A program made the translations under genes and the position numbers. Shown here piece by piece: positions 26,721-35,644 of a stretch of 64,000 nucleotides of DNA (the stretch's first letter is position 1; each line of letters opens with the position of its first letter). The DNA lies in assembly GCA_016200005.1 (NCBI GenBank), contig JACQFP010000022.1:186001-250000 (forward strand), given 5' to 3'. The stretch comes from Verrucomicrobiota bacterium (GTDB lineage: Bacteria > Verrucomicrobiota > Verrucomicrobiia > Limisphaerales > PALSA-1396). The notes beneath the pieces were generated by a model, which had not been told where the DNA came from, did not search any database, and was given only the letters and a program-made list of their open reading frames with translations.

Positions 26721-27026
26721 ATGAACACAAACACCATTCTCTGGATTTACATCATCCTGCTCGTTGCGGGCGGCATGGTCGGCTATCTCAAAGCCGGCAG
26801 CAAAGCGTCCATCCTAACCTCCGTCATTTTCGCGGCCCTGTTGATCCTGTGTACCATCAGAGGATTCCTCGATCCCAAATTTGGCAACACGCTGGCCGAC
26901 ATTATCCTGGCGGTCTTGCTGGTCTTCTTCGGATTACGCTTATCCAAGTCGAGGAAATTCATGCCCAATGGAATGATGCTGATCCTGACCTTGGCGACGC
27001 TGGCGCTGAGGCATTTGAAATTCTAA
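26721..27026 (+). CDS. TMEM14-family membrane protein
   Basis: 101 residues with four predicted helices: ILWIYIILLVAGGMVGYLKA, SILTSVIFAALLILCTI, TLADIILAVLLVFFGL and MMLILTLATLALRHL. The glycine-rich first helix and the GYLKAGSKAS turn match the TMEM14/UPF0136 family. In bacteria its role is unknown. The ATG at 26721 was chosen over the upstream frame because the protein pattern starts there. Confidence 0.85.
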   Translation: MNTNTILWIYIILLVAGGMVGYLKAGSKASILTSVIFAALLILCTIRGFLDPKFGNTLADIILAVLLVFFGLRLSKSRKFMPNGMMLILTLATLALRHLKF

Positions 27027-27066
27027 CCACCCTCCCGGGCGCAACTGTTCTGCGTCCAGCCGTCTC

Positions 27067-29799
27067 GTGGCGCAAACTTCGCTCCCCATCTGGCAAATCC
27101 ATTCTGACATTGTCGGCACGTTGCGCGACGGCAACCGCCTGGTTCTGGTGGCACCCACGGGCTCCGGCAAAACCACTCAAGTGCCGCAAATGTTGCTGGA
27201 TGCGGCGTTGGCCGGCCCCAAGAAAATCGTTGTGTTGCAACCGCGCCGGGTTGCCGCCCGCACCGTGGCGGCGCGCGTCGCCTGGGAACGCGGATGCAAA
27301 CTCGGCGAGGAAGTCGGCTACCAGATTCGTTTTGATGACCAAACCAGTCTCGGCACACGCATCTGCTACGTCACTGAAGGAATTCTGCTCCGCTGGTTGC
27401 AGGATGACCGCACGCTATCGGAGGTTGGCATCGTGCTCTTTGACGAATTTCACGAACGAAACTTGCTGAGCGACGTCGCGCTCGCCCTCGTCAAACATCT
27501 TCAGCAGACACAGCGGCCAGATTTGAAAATGGCTGTCATGTCCGCCACCCTCGATGCCGAGCCCGTGGCCGGGTACTTGAATGAATGTCCCATCCTCATT
27601 TCCGAAGGGCAAAGTTTTCCCGTCGAAGTCCGCTACTTGGATCACCACGACGACCGACCCGTTACGGAGCAGGCAGCCGACGCCGTCGAGCGCATCGTCA
27701 ATTCCGGTGCGCCCGGTGACGTTCTTGTGTTCATGCCCGGCATGGGCGAAATCAACGCCACGATCAATGCGCTTCGCGCCGCGCACACGCACGAGCGACT
27801 CGCGCTGATTCCGCTGCACGGTGATCTGCCGGCCGAAGAACAAGACCTGGCTTTCGCTCCCAATCCACTCCGCAAGGTCGTTGTTGCCACGAACGTCGCT
27901 GAAACTTCGGTGACCATCGACGGCATTCGTCATGTCGTGGACAGCGGGATTGCGCGTGTGGCTCGTTACGATCCGGAACGCGGCATCGGCACATTATTCA
28001 TTGAGGAGATCAGCCGCGCTTCCGCCGATCAACGCGAAGGCCGCGCCGGTCGCACGGCGCCGGGGACGTGTTATCGGCTGTGGACCGAGAGCGGTCAGTT
28101 GAACCGACCTGAACGCAACACGCCGGAAATCCAGCGCAGCGATCTGGCGGAAGTGGTGTTGCTGCTCCACTCGCTGGGCATCAAGCGCGCGGCTGAATTT
28201 GACTGGCTCGACAAGCCTGACCCGCAAGCGGTGGAGCGGGCGGAGAAATTGTTGCTGACGTTGGGCGCTCTCGAATCGGTAGCCGCCGACGTGAGTCGGC
28301 GGGTGAAGTCTCAAAGTGACTCGCGCTCTCACGAGCGCGGCTACGATTCGGCAGGCGACCTCACGCCAATCGGCCGGCAAATGTTGAAACTTCCGATGCA
28401 TCCGCGTTACTCGCGGATGTTGGTCGAGGCCTCGCAACGCGGTTGCTTGCCCGCCGCTGCGTTGTGTGCAGCGCTGGTGAGCGGACGTGATTTGCTGATG
28501 CGGGTTGGTCGCGACGACAAACACATCGCCGAGGCGCGGGAACTGTTTGAGGCAAGCGCCGAATCGGATTTTTACACGCTGATGCGGGCATATCAGTTCG
28601 CGAAGAAAAACAATTTCAGCGTGGAGACGTGCCGTCGTTACGGCATCCACGCGCAAACCGCGCGGCAAATCGAGCAGACGTATCAGCAGATTGTGCAGAT
28701 TGCGGAGAGGCAAGGGTTGGTTGGCCGTCCCAATGCAGAACAGCAACAAACACCCCTCACCCGGCCTTCGGCCACCCTCTCCCCTTCGGAATGGGAGAGG
28801 AGCGGGGTGAGGGGGCCGCCGGACCGTGCCAACGTCGCAACTTCGGACGACGCTTTGCTCCGCTGCCTCATGGCCGGATTCATCGATCAACTCTGCATCC
28901 GCCGCAGCCAGGGAACGCTGGAATGTGATCTTACTGAAGAGCGGCACGGCACATTGATGCGGGAAAGTGTGGTGCAAAACGCCACTTTGTTTGTGGCGGC
29001 GACGATTCGCGAAGTGCCGTCGCGCACTTCGGAGAATCTTACGCTGCTGGGCCTGGCCAGCGCCGTGAAGCGCGAGTGGATCGAAGAGATGTTCCCGCAA
29101 CACCTTTCCACGCAGATCGAGCATCTGTTCGATCGGACGCACAAGCGCGTCGCCGCGGTGAAGCTGGTGCGCTTCCAGGACCTGGTTATTCACCATGAAC
29201 ATCAACGTGAGGTTGATCCGGTTGCGTCGGGCCGCTGTCTGGCCGAGGCGTATCGCAAAGGTTATTTTGAACTGCCGCTGTTCAACCATGACGTGAAGCA
29301 ATTTGTGGCGCGGGTGAATTTGGTTTGCGTGGTTTCGCCGGAACTGGATTTTCCGCCGTTCGATGACGCGGCAGTTCTGAAATGCTTAACCAGGGCGTTT
29401 GACGGCTTGACGCTCGTGAAGGAAGCGCAGGCCACGCCGCTGCGCGATGTCTTCCGGGAACATCTCGCCAAGGAACAACTCGGCTGGCTGGATGAATTGA
29501 TGCCGCTGGCGATTCCGTGGCCGGACGGGAGGAAGATCAAGCTGCTTTACGCGGAGGATGCGCGCGACGAAAACGGCGAGCCAAATTCGCCGGAGATTCA
29601 GGTGAAGTTGCAGGAATGTTTTCAACTGAAAGAGCACCCGCACATCTGCGAAGGGAAATTGCCCGTGAAACTCTGGCTGTGCGGGCCGGACGGCAAACGG
29701 ATTGAGTCCACGTTCAACTGGCCGGCTTTCAAGACGAACAGTTATCCGAAACTGAAATCAGGTTTGCAGAAGAAATATCCGGGCGTGGCGTGGTTGTAG
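27067..29799 (+). CDS. hrpB: ATP-dependent helicase HrpB
   Basis: 910 residues from a GTG. DExH helicase motifs: VLVAPTGSGKTTQVP (Walker A), VLQPRRVAARTVAARV (Ia), LFDEFHER (Walker B, DEFH), MSATLD (III), VVVATNVAETSVTIDG (V) and QREGRAGRTAPG (VI). The HA2-like and HrpB C-terminal region ends with YPGVAWL. The family unwinds nucleic acid 3' to 5'; the physiological task of HrpB is not settled. Two repeat elements are carried in frame: family A copy A7 (about residues 405-426) and family B copy B3 (about 563-583). These are extra relative to ordinary HrpB and probably form surface loops. Confidence 0.92.
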   Translation: MAQTSLPIWQIHSDIVGTLRDGNRLVLVAPTGSGKTTQVPQMLLDAALAGPKKIVVLQPRRVAARTVAARVAWERGCKLGEEVGYQIRFDDQTSLGTRICYVTEGILLRWLQDDRTLSEVGIVLFDEFHERNLLSDVALALVKHLQQTQRPDLKMAVMSATLDAEPVAGYLNECPILISEGQSFPVEVRYLDHHDDRPVTEQAADAVERIVNSGAPGDVLVFMPGMGEINATINALRAAHTHERLALIPLHGDLPAEEQDLAFAPNPLRKVVVATNVAETSVTIDGIRHVVDSGIARVARYDPERGIGTLFIEEISRASADQREGRAGRTAPGTCYRLWTESGQLNRPERNTPEIQRSDLAEVVLLLHSLGIKRAAEFDWLDKPDPQAVERAEKLLLTLGALESVAADVSRRVKSQSDSRSHERGYDSAGDLTPIGRQMLKLPMHPRYSRMLVEASQRGCLPAAALCAALVSGRDLLMRVGRDDKHIAEARELFEASAESDFYTLMRAYQFAKKNNFSVETCRRYGIHAQTARQIEQTYQQIVQIAERQGLVGRPNAEQQQTPLTRPSATLSPSEWERSGVRGPPDRANVATSDDALLRCLMAGFIDQLCIRRSQGTLECDLTEERHGTLMRESVVQNATLFVAATIREVPSRTSENLTLLGLASAVKREWIEEMFPQHLSTQIEHLFDRTHKRVAAVKLVRFQDLVIHHEHQREVDPVASGRCLAEAYRKGYFELPLFNHDVKQFVARVNLVCVVSPELDFPPFDDAAVLKCLTRAFDGLTLVKEAQATPLRDVFREHLAKEQLGWLDELMPLAIPWPDGRKIKLLYAEDARDENGEPNSPEIQVKLQECFQLKEHPHICEGKLPVKLWLCGPDGKRIESTFNWPAFKTNSYPKLKSGLQKKYPGVAWL
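28279..28344. repeat. palindromic element family A, copy A7 (in hrpB)
   Basis: Arms GTAGCCGCCGACGTGAG and CTCACGAGCGCGGCTAC, less perfect than other copies. Read in frame as VAADVSRRV...SHERGYD, a different frame from copies A1, A3, A4 and A5. Confidence 0.8.
28753..28814. repeat. palindromic element family B, copy B3 (in hrpB)
   Basis: CCCCTCACCCGG ... CCCTCTCCCC, a short loop, then GGGAGAGG ... GGGGTGAGGGG. Read in frame as TPLTRPSATLSPSEWERSG. Confidence 0.88.
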
Positions 29800-29815
29800 T
29801 GAAAAGATCTGTGAG

Positions 29816-30490
29816 TTAGTGTTTCACCGCCAAGGATACCAGAACTCCTACGACAATAATGAACACAACTGATAAGACGATCCACCAGAAGTAGGAATGC
29901 AGCGAACTACTCCCCTTGTTTTTCCGTTGCTCAAAATAATCAATCCAACTGCCGTCGCCACCGTTTTTCCGTATTTCTTCGTAGAGCGTGGTGGTGTGAG
30001 TGTCAGTTGCGCCGCGCTCTTTCATAAACTTAGTAAACTCCCGCTTAAAGTTCGGCGATTCATCTGTCGTAACTCCTTGGAGGTCGGTAATGCTTGGGAT
30101 GTGCCTACAGTAGCAGCATGGCTCGTCGTGTTTAGCATAAATCCATTGTTTGCATTTCGGACAGACTCGCGTCGGCATTGAGTCCCAAGCATGGGGATTC
30201 CTGGGAGAAGCATGTGCATTTATAGGAGAACCAACGCGTGTTGGTTCTCGGTTTAATGTGCGAGTCTTTTGCTGGAAATTGCTTCGAGATAAAACATCCT
30301 GTGAACTCTGGATTCCGAGAGCCGAGCCGCACCAATTACAATAATTACCACTTGTCGTCTTATGACAACTGGGGCAAACGACCCCCCTGCCTTGCGCTTC
30401 GATATTCTTTAAGCTCTGTGCTGCCTCCGCTGCACTATTGGACGCATCCAGAATTTTCTTAGCTACAAGTAATTGCTGAAACCAGAACAT
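29816..30490 (-). CDS. zinc-ribbon protein with C-terminal membrane anchor
   Basis: 224 residues. Two zinc ribbons are visible: CPSCHKTTSGNYCNWC (about residues 39-54) and CPKCKQWIYAKHDEPCCYC (about 112-130). A linker region, a charged segment (KREFTKFMKERGATD) and one C-terminal transmembrane helix (WWIVLSVVFIIVVGVLVSL) follow. The linker between the ribbons carries a 24-bp perfect palindrome (30226-30249) and the repeated words PTRVGSP and MPTRV, so it may be an inserted REP-like element. No known function. Convergent with hrpB. Confidence 0.7.
   Translation of the reverse strand: MFWFQQLLVAKKILDASNSAAEAAQSLKNIEAQGRGVVCPSCHKTTSGNYCNWCGSALGIQSSQDVLSRSNFQQKTRTLNREPTRVGSPINAHASPRNPHAWDSMPTRVCPKCKQWIYAKHDEPCCYCRHIPSITDLQGVTTDESPNFKREFTKFMKERGATDTHTTTLYEEIRKNGGDGSWIDYFEQRKNKGSSSLHSYFWWIVLSVVFIIVVGVLVSLAVKH
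30226..30249. repeat. 24-bp perfect palindrome
   Basis: GAGAACCAAC-GCGT-GTTGGTTCTC, inside the zinc-ribbon gene; read there as the REPTRVGS segment. Confidence 0.85.
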
Positions 30491-30595
30491 ATATTGGTAG
30501 TGCTAATTTGGGATACATTTCCGCCGAAACGGGGTTTTAATCAAGCCCAAACTCCCATCCTGATTACGTGGCGGCGTTAGCCGATCGGTTCGTCT

Positions 30596-32068
30596 TCACG
30601 GCATCTCCACGCGGTAACGGTAGTAATCCGCAACCTGCCATTCCTTCTCGCTGAACTCACCATAACGGGTGAAAAAGATAACCAGGTCGCCGGTTTCGCG
30701 GTCCTGGTAAAACCGGAAGTTGGAGTGCTGCACGCGCGGCGAGTCGTTGAAGTTCCGTTCGTCAATGGCGAAGATGGTGTCGCGCTTCAACGCAAAGGGT
30801 TCTTCCTGCACCTCCACGACGACCAGCGGTGAGCGCGGCCAGTTGCCATTCGGTCTTTCGCCACGCAGCGCGAGGTTTCCCATCCAGTAGAGTTTGCCGT
30901 TCTTGATGGAGCGAAACAGCGCCGAGCCGTTGGCGCCAGATTCGATGGGGTCGCCACCCGTGGCCGGCAGCGGCACTGGCGCCGACCACGTCTGGCCCTC
31001 GTCGCTGGAGAAGCTGAGCCATTTGTAGCCGGGCTTTTCCCGGAACGCGCTGTTGTCGCCGCGACAAACGGCGGCAATGCGGCCATCGGCGAGTTGAGTG
31101 ATGGCGTTTTCGTCGAGGCCGCGCGAACTCATTTCGGGGTTGATGTTCAGCGCTTTTCCGAGTCGCCAGTCGAGACCACCGCGCGAATTGTATTCGCCGA
31201 TGACGGTTACGGCTTCATCCACCGGCGCCCAGGTGCTTTTGTAGTGAACGGCTTTGCCGTCGGCATCGACGGTCTTTCTCATGCCGGGAAACAGGAGACG
31301 ACCGTGTGAAGTTTTAAGCGGGAAGGTAAAACTCATGGCCGGCGTGCGTTGTCCGGGAAAACTGAGTTCGCGCCGCTCGGTCCATTTCCGTTTCTTCGGA
31401 TCATAGATGTTCAGCTCGAGACCGTAGTCGGTGTCCACGTTCAGTTTGTCCTTCGGATAAAGCGTCTTGTCGATGAGCACAATGAGCTTGTCGGTGTCAG
31501 GATCGAAGAACGCCGCTGGTTCGGCGTAACGAATTCTGCCTTCGGGAACGACGCTGCTCTTCCATCGCACTTCGGCTTTCGCCCAGGTATTGCCGTTGTC
31601 AGCGCTCAGGCTGATGGCGTAATCGTCGTAGCCGTCCGAGTAATCCTCCCAACCGTTGCAGTGCATGAGAATTGGTTTGGTCTTGCTGACGTAGGTAACA
31701 AAGCCGGTGGCAGCGGGTCGTTTGTCACGGCAACGAATGAAAACCTCCTTGGAGAGGACTTTCATGCGGCCACTGGGCTTGGAGTTTTCGAAGTAGGGCG
31801 CGGGGAAGGTTTTTGCCCTGGGTCGAGGTTTTGTTTCCTGAGCGTGGACTTGGACTGTCGGAGTTGCGGTGACCCATAAAGCAAGTGTGATCAAAGCAAC
31901 CGCGCGCAGCACTCGAGACGACGCGCGTTGGGATTCACTCTTTAGCGTGCCGCCGGAGCAAGCTGAAGCTTGAACGCCAACAGGATCCTTCGCAACCGCG
32001 TGGCGGTGTGTCCATGACAACGTCCAGATGGGTGCCTCAACAAGTGCCCTGATCTTCGATGATTTCAT
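30596..32068 (-). CDS. sialidase-like (BNR/Asp-box) secreted protein
   Basis: 490 residues from ATG at 32068. Two Asp boxes, SADNGNTW and SSDEGQTW, and RCRDKRPAATGFVTYVSKTK fit a six-bladed sialidase fold; RGLDENAITQLADGR is also typical. The likely substrate is a glycan, but the arginine triad of true sialidases was not verified. A hydrophobic export segment (VLRAVALITLALWVTATPTV) starts only about 40 residues in. Between the ATG and that segment sits part of a family D repeat (31928-31981), so the start region was probably altered by an insertion, or translation begins elsewhere. Confidence 0.8.
   Translation of the reverse strand: MKSSKIRALVEAPIWTLSWTHRHAVAKDPVGVQASACSGGTLKSESQRASSRVLRAVALITLALWVTATPTVQVHAQETKPRPRAKTFPAPYFENSKPSGRMKVLSKEVFIRCRDKRPAATGFVTYVSKTKPILMHCNGWEDYSDGYDDYAISLSADNGNTWAKAEVRWKSSVVPEGRIRYAEPAAFFDPDTDKLIVLIDKTLYPKDKLNVDTDYGLELNIYDPKKRKWTERRELSFPGQRTPAMSFTFPLKTSHGRLLFPGMRKTVDADGKAVHYKSTWAPVDEAVTVIGEYNSRGGLDWRLGKALNINPEMSSRGLDENAITQLADGRIAAVCRGDNSAFREKPGYKWLSFSSDEGQTWSAPVPLPATGGDPIESGANGSALFRSIKNGKLYWMGNLALRGERPNGNWPRSPLVVVEVQEEPFALKRDTIFAIDERNFNDSPRVQHSNFRFYQDRETGDLVIFFTRYGEFSEKEWQVADYYRYRVEMP
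31928..31981. repeat. element family D, copy D1 (partial)
   Basis: GTTGGGATTCA on the left and AGCTGAAGCTTGAACGCCAAC on the right (last part: GAAGCTTGAACGCCAAC), a decayed version of the palindrome at 51977. It sits between the start codon and export signal of the sialidase-like gene. Confidence 0.6.
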
Positions 32069-32248
32069 TGGATTGACAAATGCATGGTTCAGGTTTGGAC
32101 GGAAGCATCGTAACATCACGCGGGGGTCAACCTGAAGCAAAACCGCAAATAAGAATCTGCCGGAAAAGCGTATCCGCTCATGACTTCCCGCCCGCCGCCC
32201 CTTCGTTCAAACTTTGCGGCATCGCTGCGCTTCAACGTTCCCATGCTT

Positions 32249-33175
32249 TCACGGTTTCAACGCCGGCACATCCCGCCGATCCAATCTCATGCTGGCTGCG
32301 TGTGCGCGGCACAAACGGCAGAAGGTTTCTTCGGGCAGGCTCAACCGGCGTCCCGCGAGCCAGATGAGGACCCAGGGTCGCCTCAGCGGCTGCGACCCCA
32401 GCGGGCGCATTTTTAACGTCCCGCGAACCAGCTCTCGACCGACCGTCCAGGGCGCCAACACCGACACGCCTAGGTTCAGCTTCACTAGTTCTTTGATTGC
32501 TTCGATGCTGGCAATCTCCATCACCGTGCTGGGCACGATGTCAAGACGACGGAAGAATTCCTCCACCAGGCGGGCGGTGAAACTGTGGCGTTGATAGAGA
32601 ATGAGCGGTTGAGTGCGCAAACCTTCAGCCGTGATGGGCCGGCCGGCAGCCCACGGATGCGAGGGGGCACACACAAACATCAACTCATCCCGGAAGATCG
32701 AGCGTGCTTCCAATCCTGCGAGACTATCCGGCGCGACGCCCAAAGCCAGATCCACCTTGTTCGCGCGGACCAGCTCCACCATCTCCGGCATGTCACCTGA
32801 TTCGATCTGTAGTTCGAGTTGGGCATTGGATTTTTTTATTTCGCGAATCACGCCCGGCAGAATGTGCTGGCAGGCCGAGGCGGCGGCACCGATGCGCAAG
32901 CGTGTTTGTCCCCATTTGCCGAGTCGCTTGAGCGCCTCCGCTGCCGCCTCCAGCGCCGCCAATGGCGGACTGACTTGCGCGAGAAGTTGTTCTCCGGCCT
33001 GGTTCAGCAACATCTTCTTGCCGGCGCGCTCGAATAGCCGGCAACCCAATTCCGTTTCCAGCGACTTGATCGCGTGGCTGATCGCCGAAGGCGTCAGGTG
33101 GGCTTTACGCGCGGCGGTGACGAGGCTGCCGCTCTCCGCGACGGCGCAAAACATTTTCAGAAGTCTCGTTTCCAT
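32249..33175 (-). CDS. LysR-family transcription regulator
   Basis: 308 residues from ATG at 33175 (METRLLKMFCAVAESGSLVT). The winged helix (AARKAHLTPSAISHAIKSLE, then LGCRLFERAGKK) is followed by a periplasmic-binding-like effector domain (RLRIGAAASACQHILPGVIR, LELQIESGDMPEMVELVRA, VDLALGVAPDS). The last 40 residues are basic. The small molecule sensed is not evident. It is divergent from the gene at 33337, and the palindrome at 33242-33256 between them is a plausible binding site. The more upstream ATG (33196) would add seven residues. Confidence 0.92.
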   Translation of the reverse strand: METRLLKMFCAVAESGSLVTAARKAHLTPSAISHAIKSLETELGCRLFERAGKKMLLNQAGEQLLAQVSPPLAALEAAAEALKRLGKWGQTRLRIGAAASACQHILPGVIREIKKSNAQLELQIESGDMPEMVELVRANKVDLALGVAPDSLAGLEARSIFRDELMFVCAPSHPWAAGRPITAEGLRTQPLILYQRHSFTARLVEEFFRRLDIVPSTVMEIASIEAIKELVKLNLGVSVLAPWTVGRELVRGTLKMRPLGSQPLRRPWVLIWLAGRRLSLPEETFCRLCRAHAASMRLDRRDVPALKP

Positions 33176-33241
33176 CAGGTGACGCGCTTGGGTCAAACGT
33201 AACGTTCAAAGTCGAATTTCATTCTTGTAAAGCGGGTCAAG

Positions 33242-33256
33242 GTTACAAGCTTTAAC
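33242..33256. promoter_or_regulatory. candidate LysR operator
   Basis: GTTACAAGCTTTAAC, an imperfect palindrome (13 of 15), nested inside GTCAA...TTGAC arms, in the 161-base gap between the LysR gene and the divergent gene at 33337. Confidence 0.35.
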
Positions 33257-33336
33257 ATGCTTTTGACCACGCCGATTCACCAGCTTCGTTGTCTGGCGCG
33301 GATTTGAATTCGGCAGAATTTGCGCTATAGTGAGTC

Positions 33337-33801
33337 ATGCACAAAGAAACCCTAGCCACCTTTAACGAGATGGACAAAGCCGTGCTCCTCAAAGAGTGTC
33401 TCGACAAGGCCGGTGTCCACGCCGAAATCTACGATGAATCAAAGTTGCAGAAGTTTTGGTTCATGTCGGAGTCGCTGGCCGGTAAGAAAATCCGCATCGA
33501 CGAGAAGGATTTTGAAACCGCCAAACATGTTCTCGAAGGGTTGGATGCCAGAGAGGATGTGTTGCACGACTCAGTGCGTTGTCCGCAATGCAAATCGCCG
33601 CGCATCGAATACCCTCAGTTCACACGCAAATTCATCACGCCAACGCTGGTCGAGATTTTTTGCACGTTGCACCTGGTGGAGAAGGAATTTTATTGCATGG
33701 ACTGCCATTTCACCTGGCCCAAGGAGGAGAAGCCGCTGCCGGATTTGGATGTGCTCGGCTGGCCGAGGAAAAGGTCCGAAACGACCGAATCAGCCCGCTG
33801 A
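33337..33801 (+). CDS. DUF2007-like protein with zinc ribbon
   Basis: 154 residues. Residues 1-75 (ETLATFNEMDKAVLLKECLD, GVHAEIYDES, GKKIRIDEKDFETAKHVLEG) resemble the DUF2007 putative signal-transducing domain. Then comes a zinc-ribbon with CPQC (about 83) and CMDC (about 121). It is probably cytoplasmic and has no known function. Divergent from the LysR gene. Confidence 0.7.
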   Translation: MHKETLATFNEMDKAVLLKECLDKAGVHAEIYDESKLQKFWFMSESLAGKKIRIDEKDFETAKHVLEGLDAREDVLHDSVRCPQCKSPRIEYPQFTRKFITPTLVEIFCTLHLVEKEFYCMDCHFTWPKEEKPLPDLDVLGWPRKRSETTESAR

Positions 33802-33828
33802 AATTGGGGGTCTCAGTCAGGGACGTGT

Positions 33829-35136
33829 CTATGTGAGCCAACCGAATCGATCCTTCTTGGCGAAATACATTAATCCGAGAATCCGCATCTCCACCGTTAG
33901 AAAATACAGTCCAAGAAAACCGGAAATTATTGCTGGCACAATTGGCAGAGGGATCACAACGTCCAGCACTAGATCTCTGATGAACCCCACGCCGATGATT
34001 ACTCCAAAAATCAGCCAGACAACGGCATATTCCAGCGGCACCCTTACGATGGCGGGCACGATATAAAGCGGATTCAAAGCTGCCACTGTGTCAAACATTG
34101 CCACCGCCAGAAAGCCCATCGGGAAATAAATACATCCTAGAATTACGGCAGGGATAATCGCCAAGGCCACTATATCTTGGCCACCGGTCGCCCAAATTGT
34201 CAGTCCGATGGCGGGACCAAAACAAACCAAAATCGTAGCGATGAATTGCAGCAAAGGCGCAATAATATCGCTGCCCCAGTCGGAAAATTCCGGCCAATCA
34301 GGCATAAGGTCCTCACCCAATGCCGAAGACGTAATGATTCGTCTCATGTAAGAAAACAAGTAACCAAAACCAAAGATGGTTATGATCAAAATTGCGACCA
34401 ACCCGAACAGACCCGCAAAGCGAGCAAAGAATCTGGCGGAATCCATTCCAAAGTAAAACAACGTACCTGTAATCAACAAAATGATACCGTCTCCCTTAAA
34501 TGGATATTTGAACGCATCCGGCAACAGGGCAAAGAAATTTCGTTTCAATGCGGGTCTGACAACCGCGTTTTGTTGCAACGGCACGCATTCGCTTCCGCAA
34601 GCACGGCAAAAATGGTGACTGACGTTGCCCACGCGGCGACTGCCAACGCAGAGAGAGCAAAAGTATCTGTTGCACTTGCGGCACATCCATTGCGCGGGGG
34701 ATTTAATGTGTGACTTGCAGAAGACGGGGCCGGTGGGTGCGAGAGTTTCAAGAGGCGGTTCAGCTTCCACGGCTGGTTCGGCGGAAAGCGTCAGGCTCGT
34801 GGCGGTCAAGCGTGCCGGCTTCAACGGCACGGCTGCCGGTCGGGCCGGGGCGTCTGCGTCGAACAACATCTCGAATCCGCCGAGTCGGATGGTCTGGCCC
34901 GGTTTTAACAAGGCTTCGCGAACGGGTGACTGATCGACGAACGTGCCATTGGTCGAACCCAGGTCGGTAATCCTGGTGTCGCCGTCTGCGACCATGAACT
35001 GGCAGTGCGTGCCCGAAACGGAAGGGTCGTCCAGTTTGAATTCGGTGCCGGGCGCGCGGCCAAAGACATTCGAGCCAGGATGAAGTTGGATTTCCATGGC
35101 TTGGGCCGTTCCCGGGTTGATGAAGAGTCGCGGCAT
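33829..35136 (-). CDS. FHA-domain membrane protein with zinc finger
   Basis: 435 residues from ATG at 35136 (MPRLFINPG). Order: an FHA phosphothreonine-binding domain (NVFGRAPGTEFKLDDPSVSG, DLGSTNGTFVD; residues about 20-85), a Pro/Ala linker, a B-box-like zinc-binding region (CKSHIKSPAQWMCRKCNRYF, CSLC, HHFCRACGSEC), then five or six transmembrane helices of the Yip1/DUF4013 kind. FHA domains bind proteins phosphorylated on Thr, so it could be a partner of a Hanks-type kinase such as those at 2 and 49273; the sequence itself does not show which. Confidence 0.85.
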   Translation of the reverse strand: MPRLFINPGTAQAMEIQLHPGSNVFGRAPGTEFKLDDPSVSGTHCQFMVADGDTRITDLGSTNGTFVDQSPVREALLKPGQTIRLGGFEMLFDADAPARPAAVPLKPARLTATSLTLSAEPAVEAEPPLETLAPTGPVFCKSHIKSPAQWMCRKCNRYFCSLCVGSRRVGNVSHHFCRACGSECVPLQQNAVVRPALKRNFFALLPDAFKYPFKGDGIILLITGTLFYFGMDSARFFARFAGLFGLVAILIITIFGFGYLFSYMRRIITSSALGEDLMPDWPEFSDWGSDIIAPLLQFIATILVCFGPAIGLTIWATGGQDIVALAIIPAVILGCIYFPMGFLAVAMFDTVAALNPLYIVPAIVRVPLEYAVVWLIFGVIIGVGFIRDLVLDVVIPLPIVPAIISGFLGLYFLTVEMRILGLMYFAKKDRFGWLT

Positions 35137-35307
35137 ACGTTTCTGAATTTCCGGATGCTGATTGGTCAAATTCCTACCAGCCCCACCACCATTTGTCGAT
35201 GTCAATGTTGGCGTTGTTTCTAAGCATTTCCATCTGCCGTCCCGTGGCCAACACGCGCTGAAAGATTTTGACCGTGACCCCGGTGTGGTCGCTCACCGAT
35301 GATTCTT

Positions 35308-35592
35308 TCAATAATGTTCAACCGTCGCCTTATGGCCGGGAAACGCGGTGTTGTGGTCGAGCGCGTCCCGCATGGCTTGTTCCTTCTTCTGCCAGAGCGC
35401 GCCCTTCCACGTGCCTTCGTGTCCGCCGGGTGTTTGCGTTTTGCACTGGGCGAAATAGGCAAAATCAGTGTTGCGGTTCATTTTTCCGGACTGCGATTGC
35501 ATCTTGATCGCGCGTTCGGAATTTACCTGGCACCCTTGAACGACAAACAGCGCGACCCAGAGGCCCGCGTAGAAAAACAATTTTCCGCACAT
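35308..35592 (-). CDS. small putative lipoprotein
   Basis: 94 residues. A lipoprotein signal (LFFYAGLWVALFVVQGC) ends in the lipobox VQGC, so the mature protein would start with a lipidated Cys20. The rest is hydrophilic with no known motif (FAYFAQCKTQTPGGHEGTWK). It lies 52 bases downstream of the M16 peptidase gene, whose stop is at 35645, and may be cotranscribed with it. Confidence 0.65.
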   Translation of the reverse strand: MCGKLFFYAGLWVALFVVQGCQVNSERAIKMQSQSGKMNRNTDFAYFAQCKTQTPGGHEGTWKGALWQKKEQAMRDALDHNTAFPGHKATVEHY

Positions 35593-35644
35593 AATAATTT
35601 GAGGCTGACGGTTAAAAAAGAGATATGAAAACGGCCCTGCGGCG

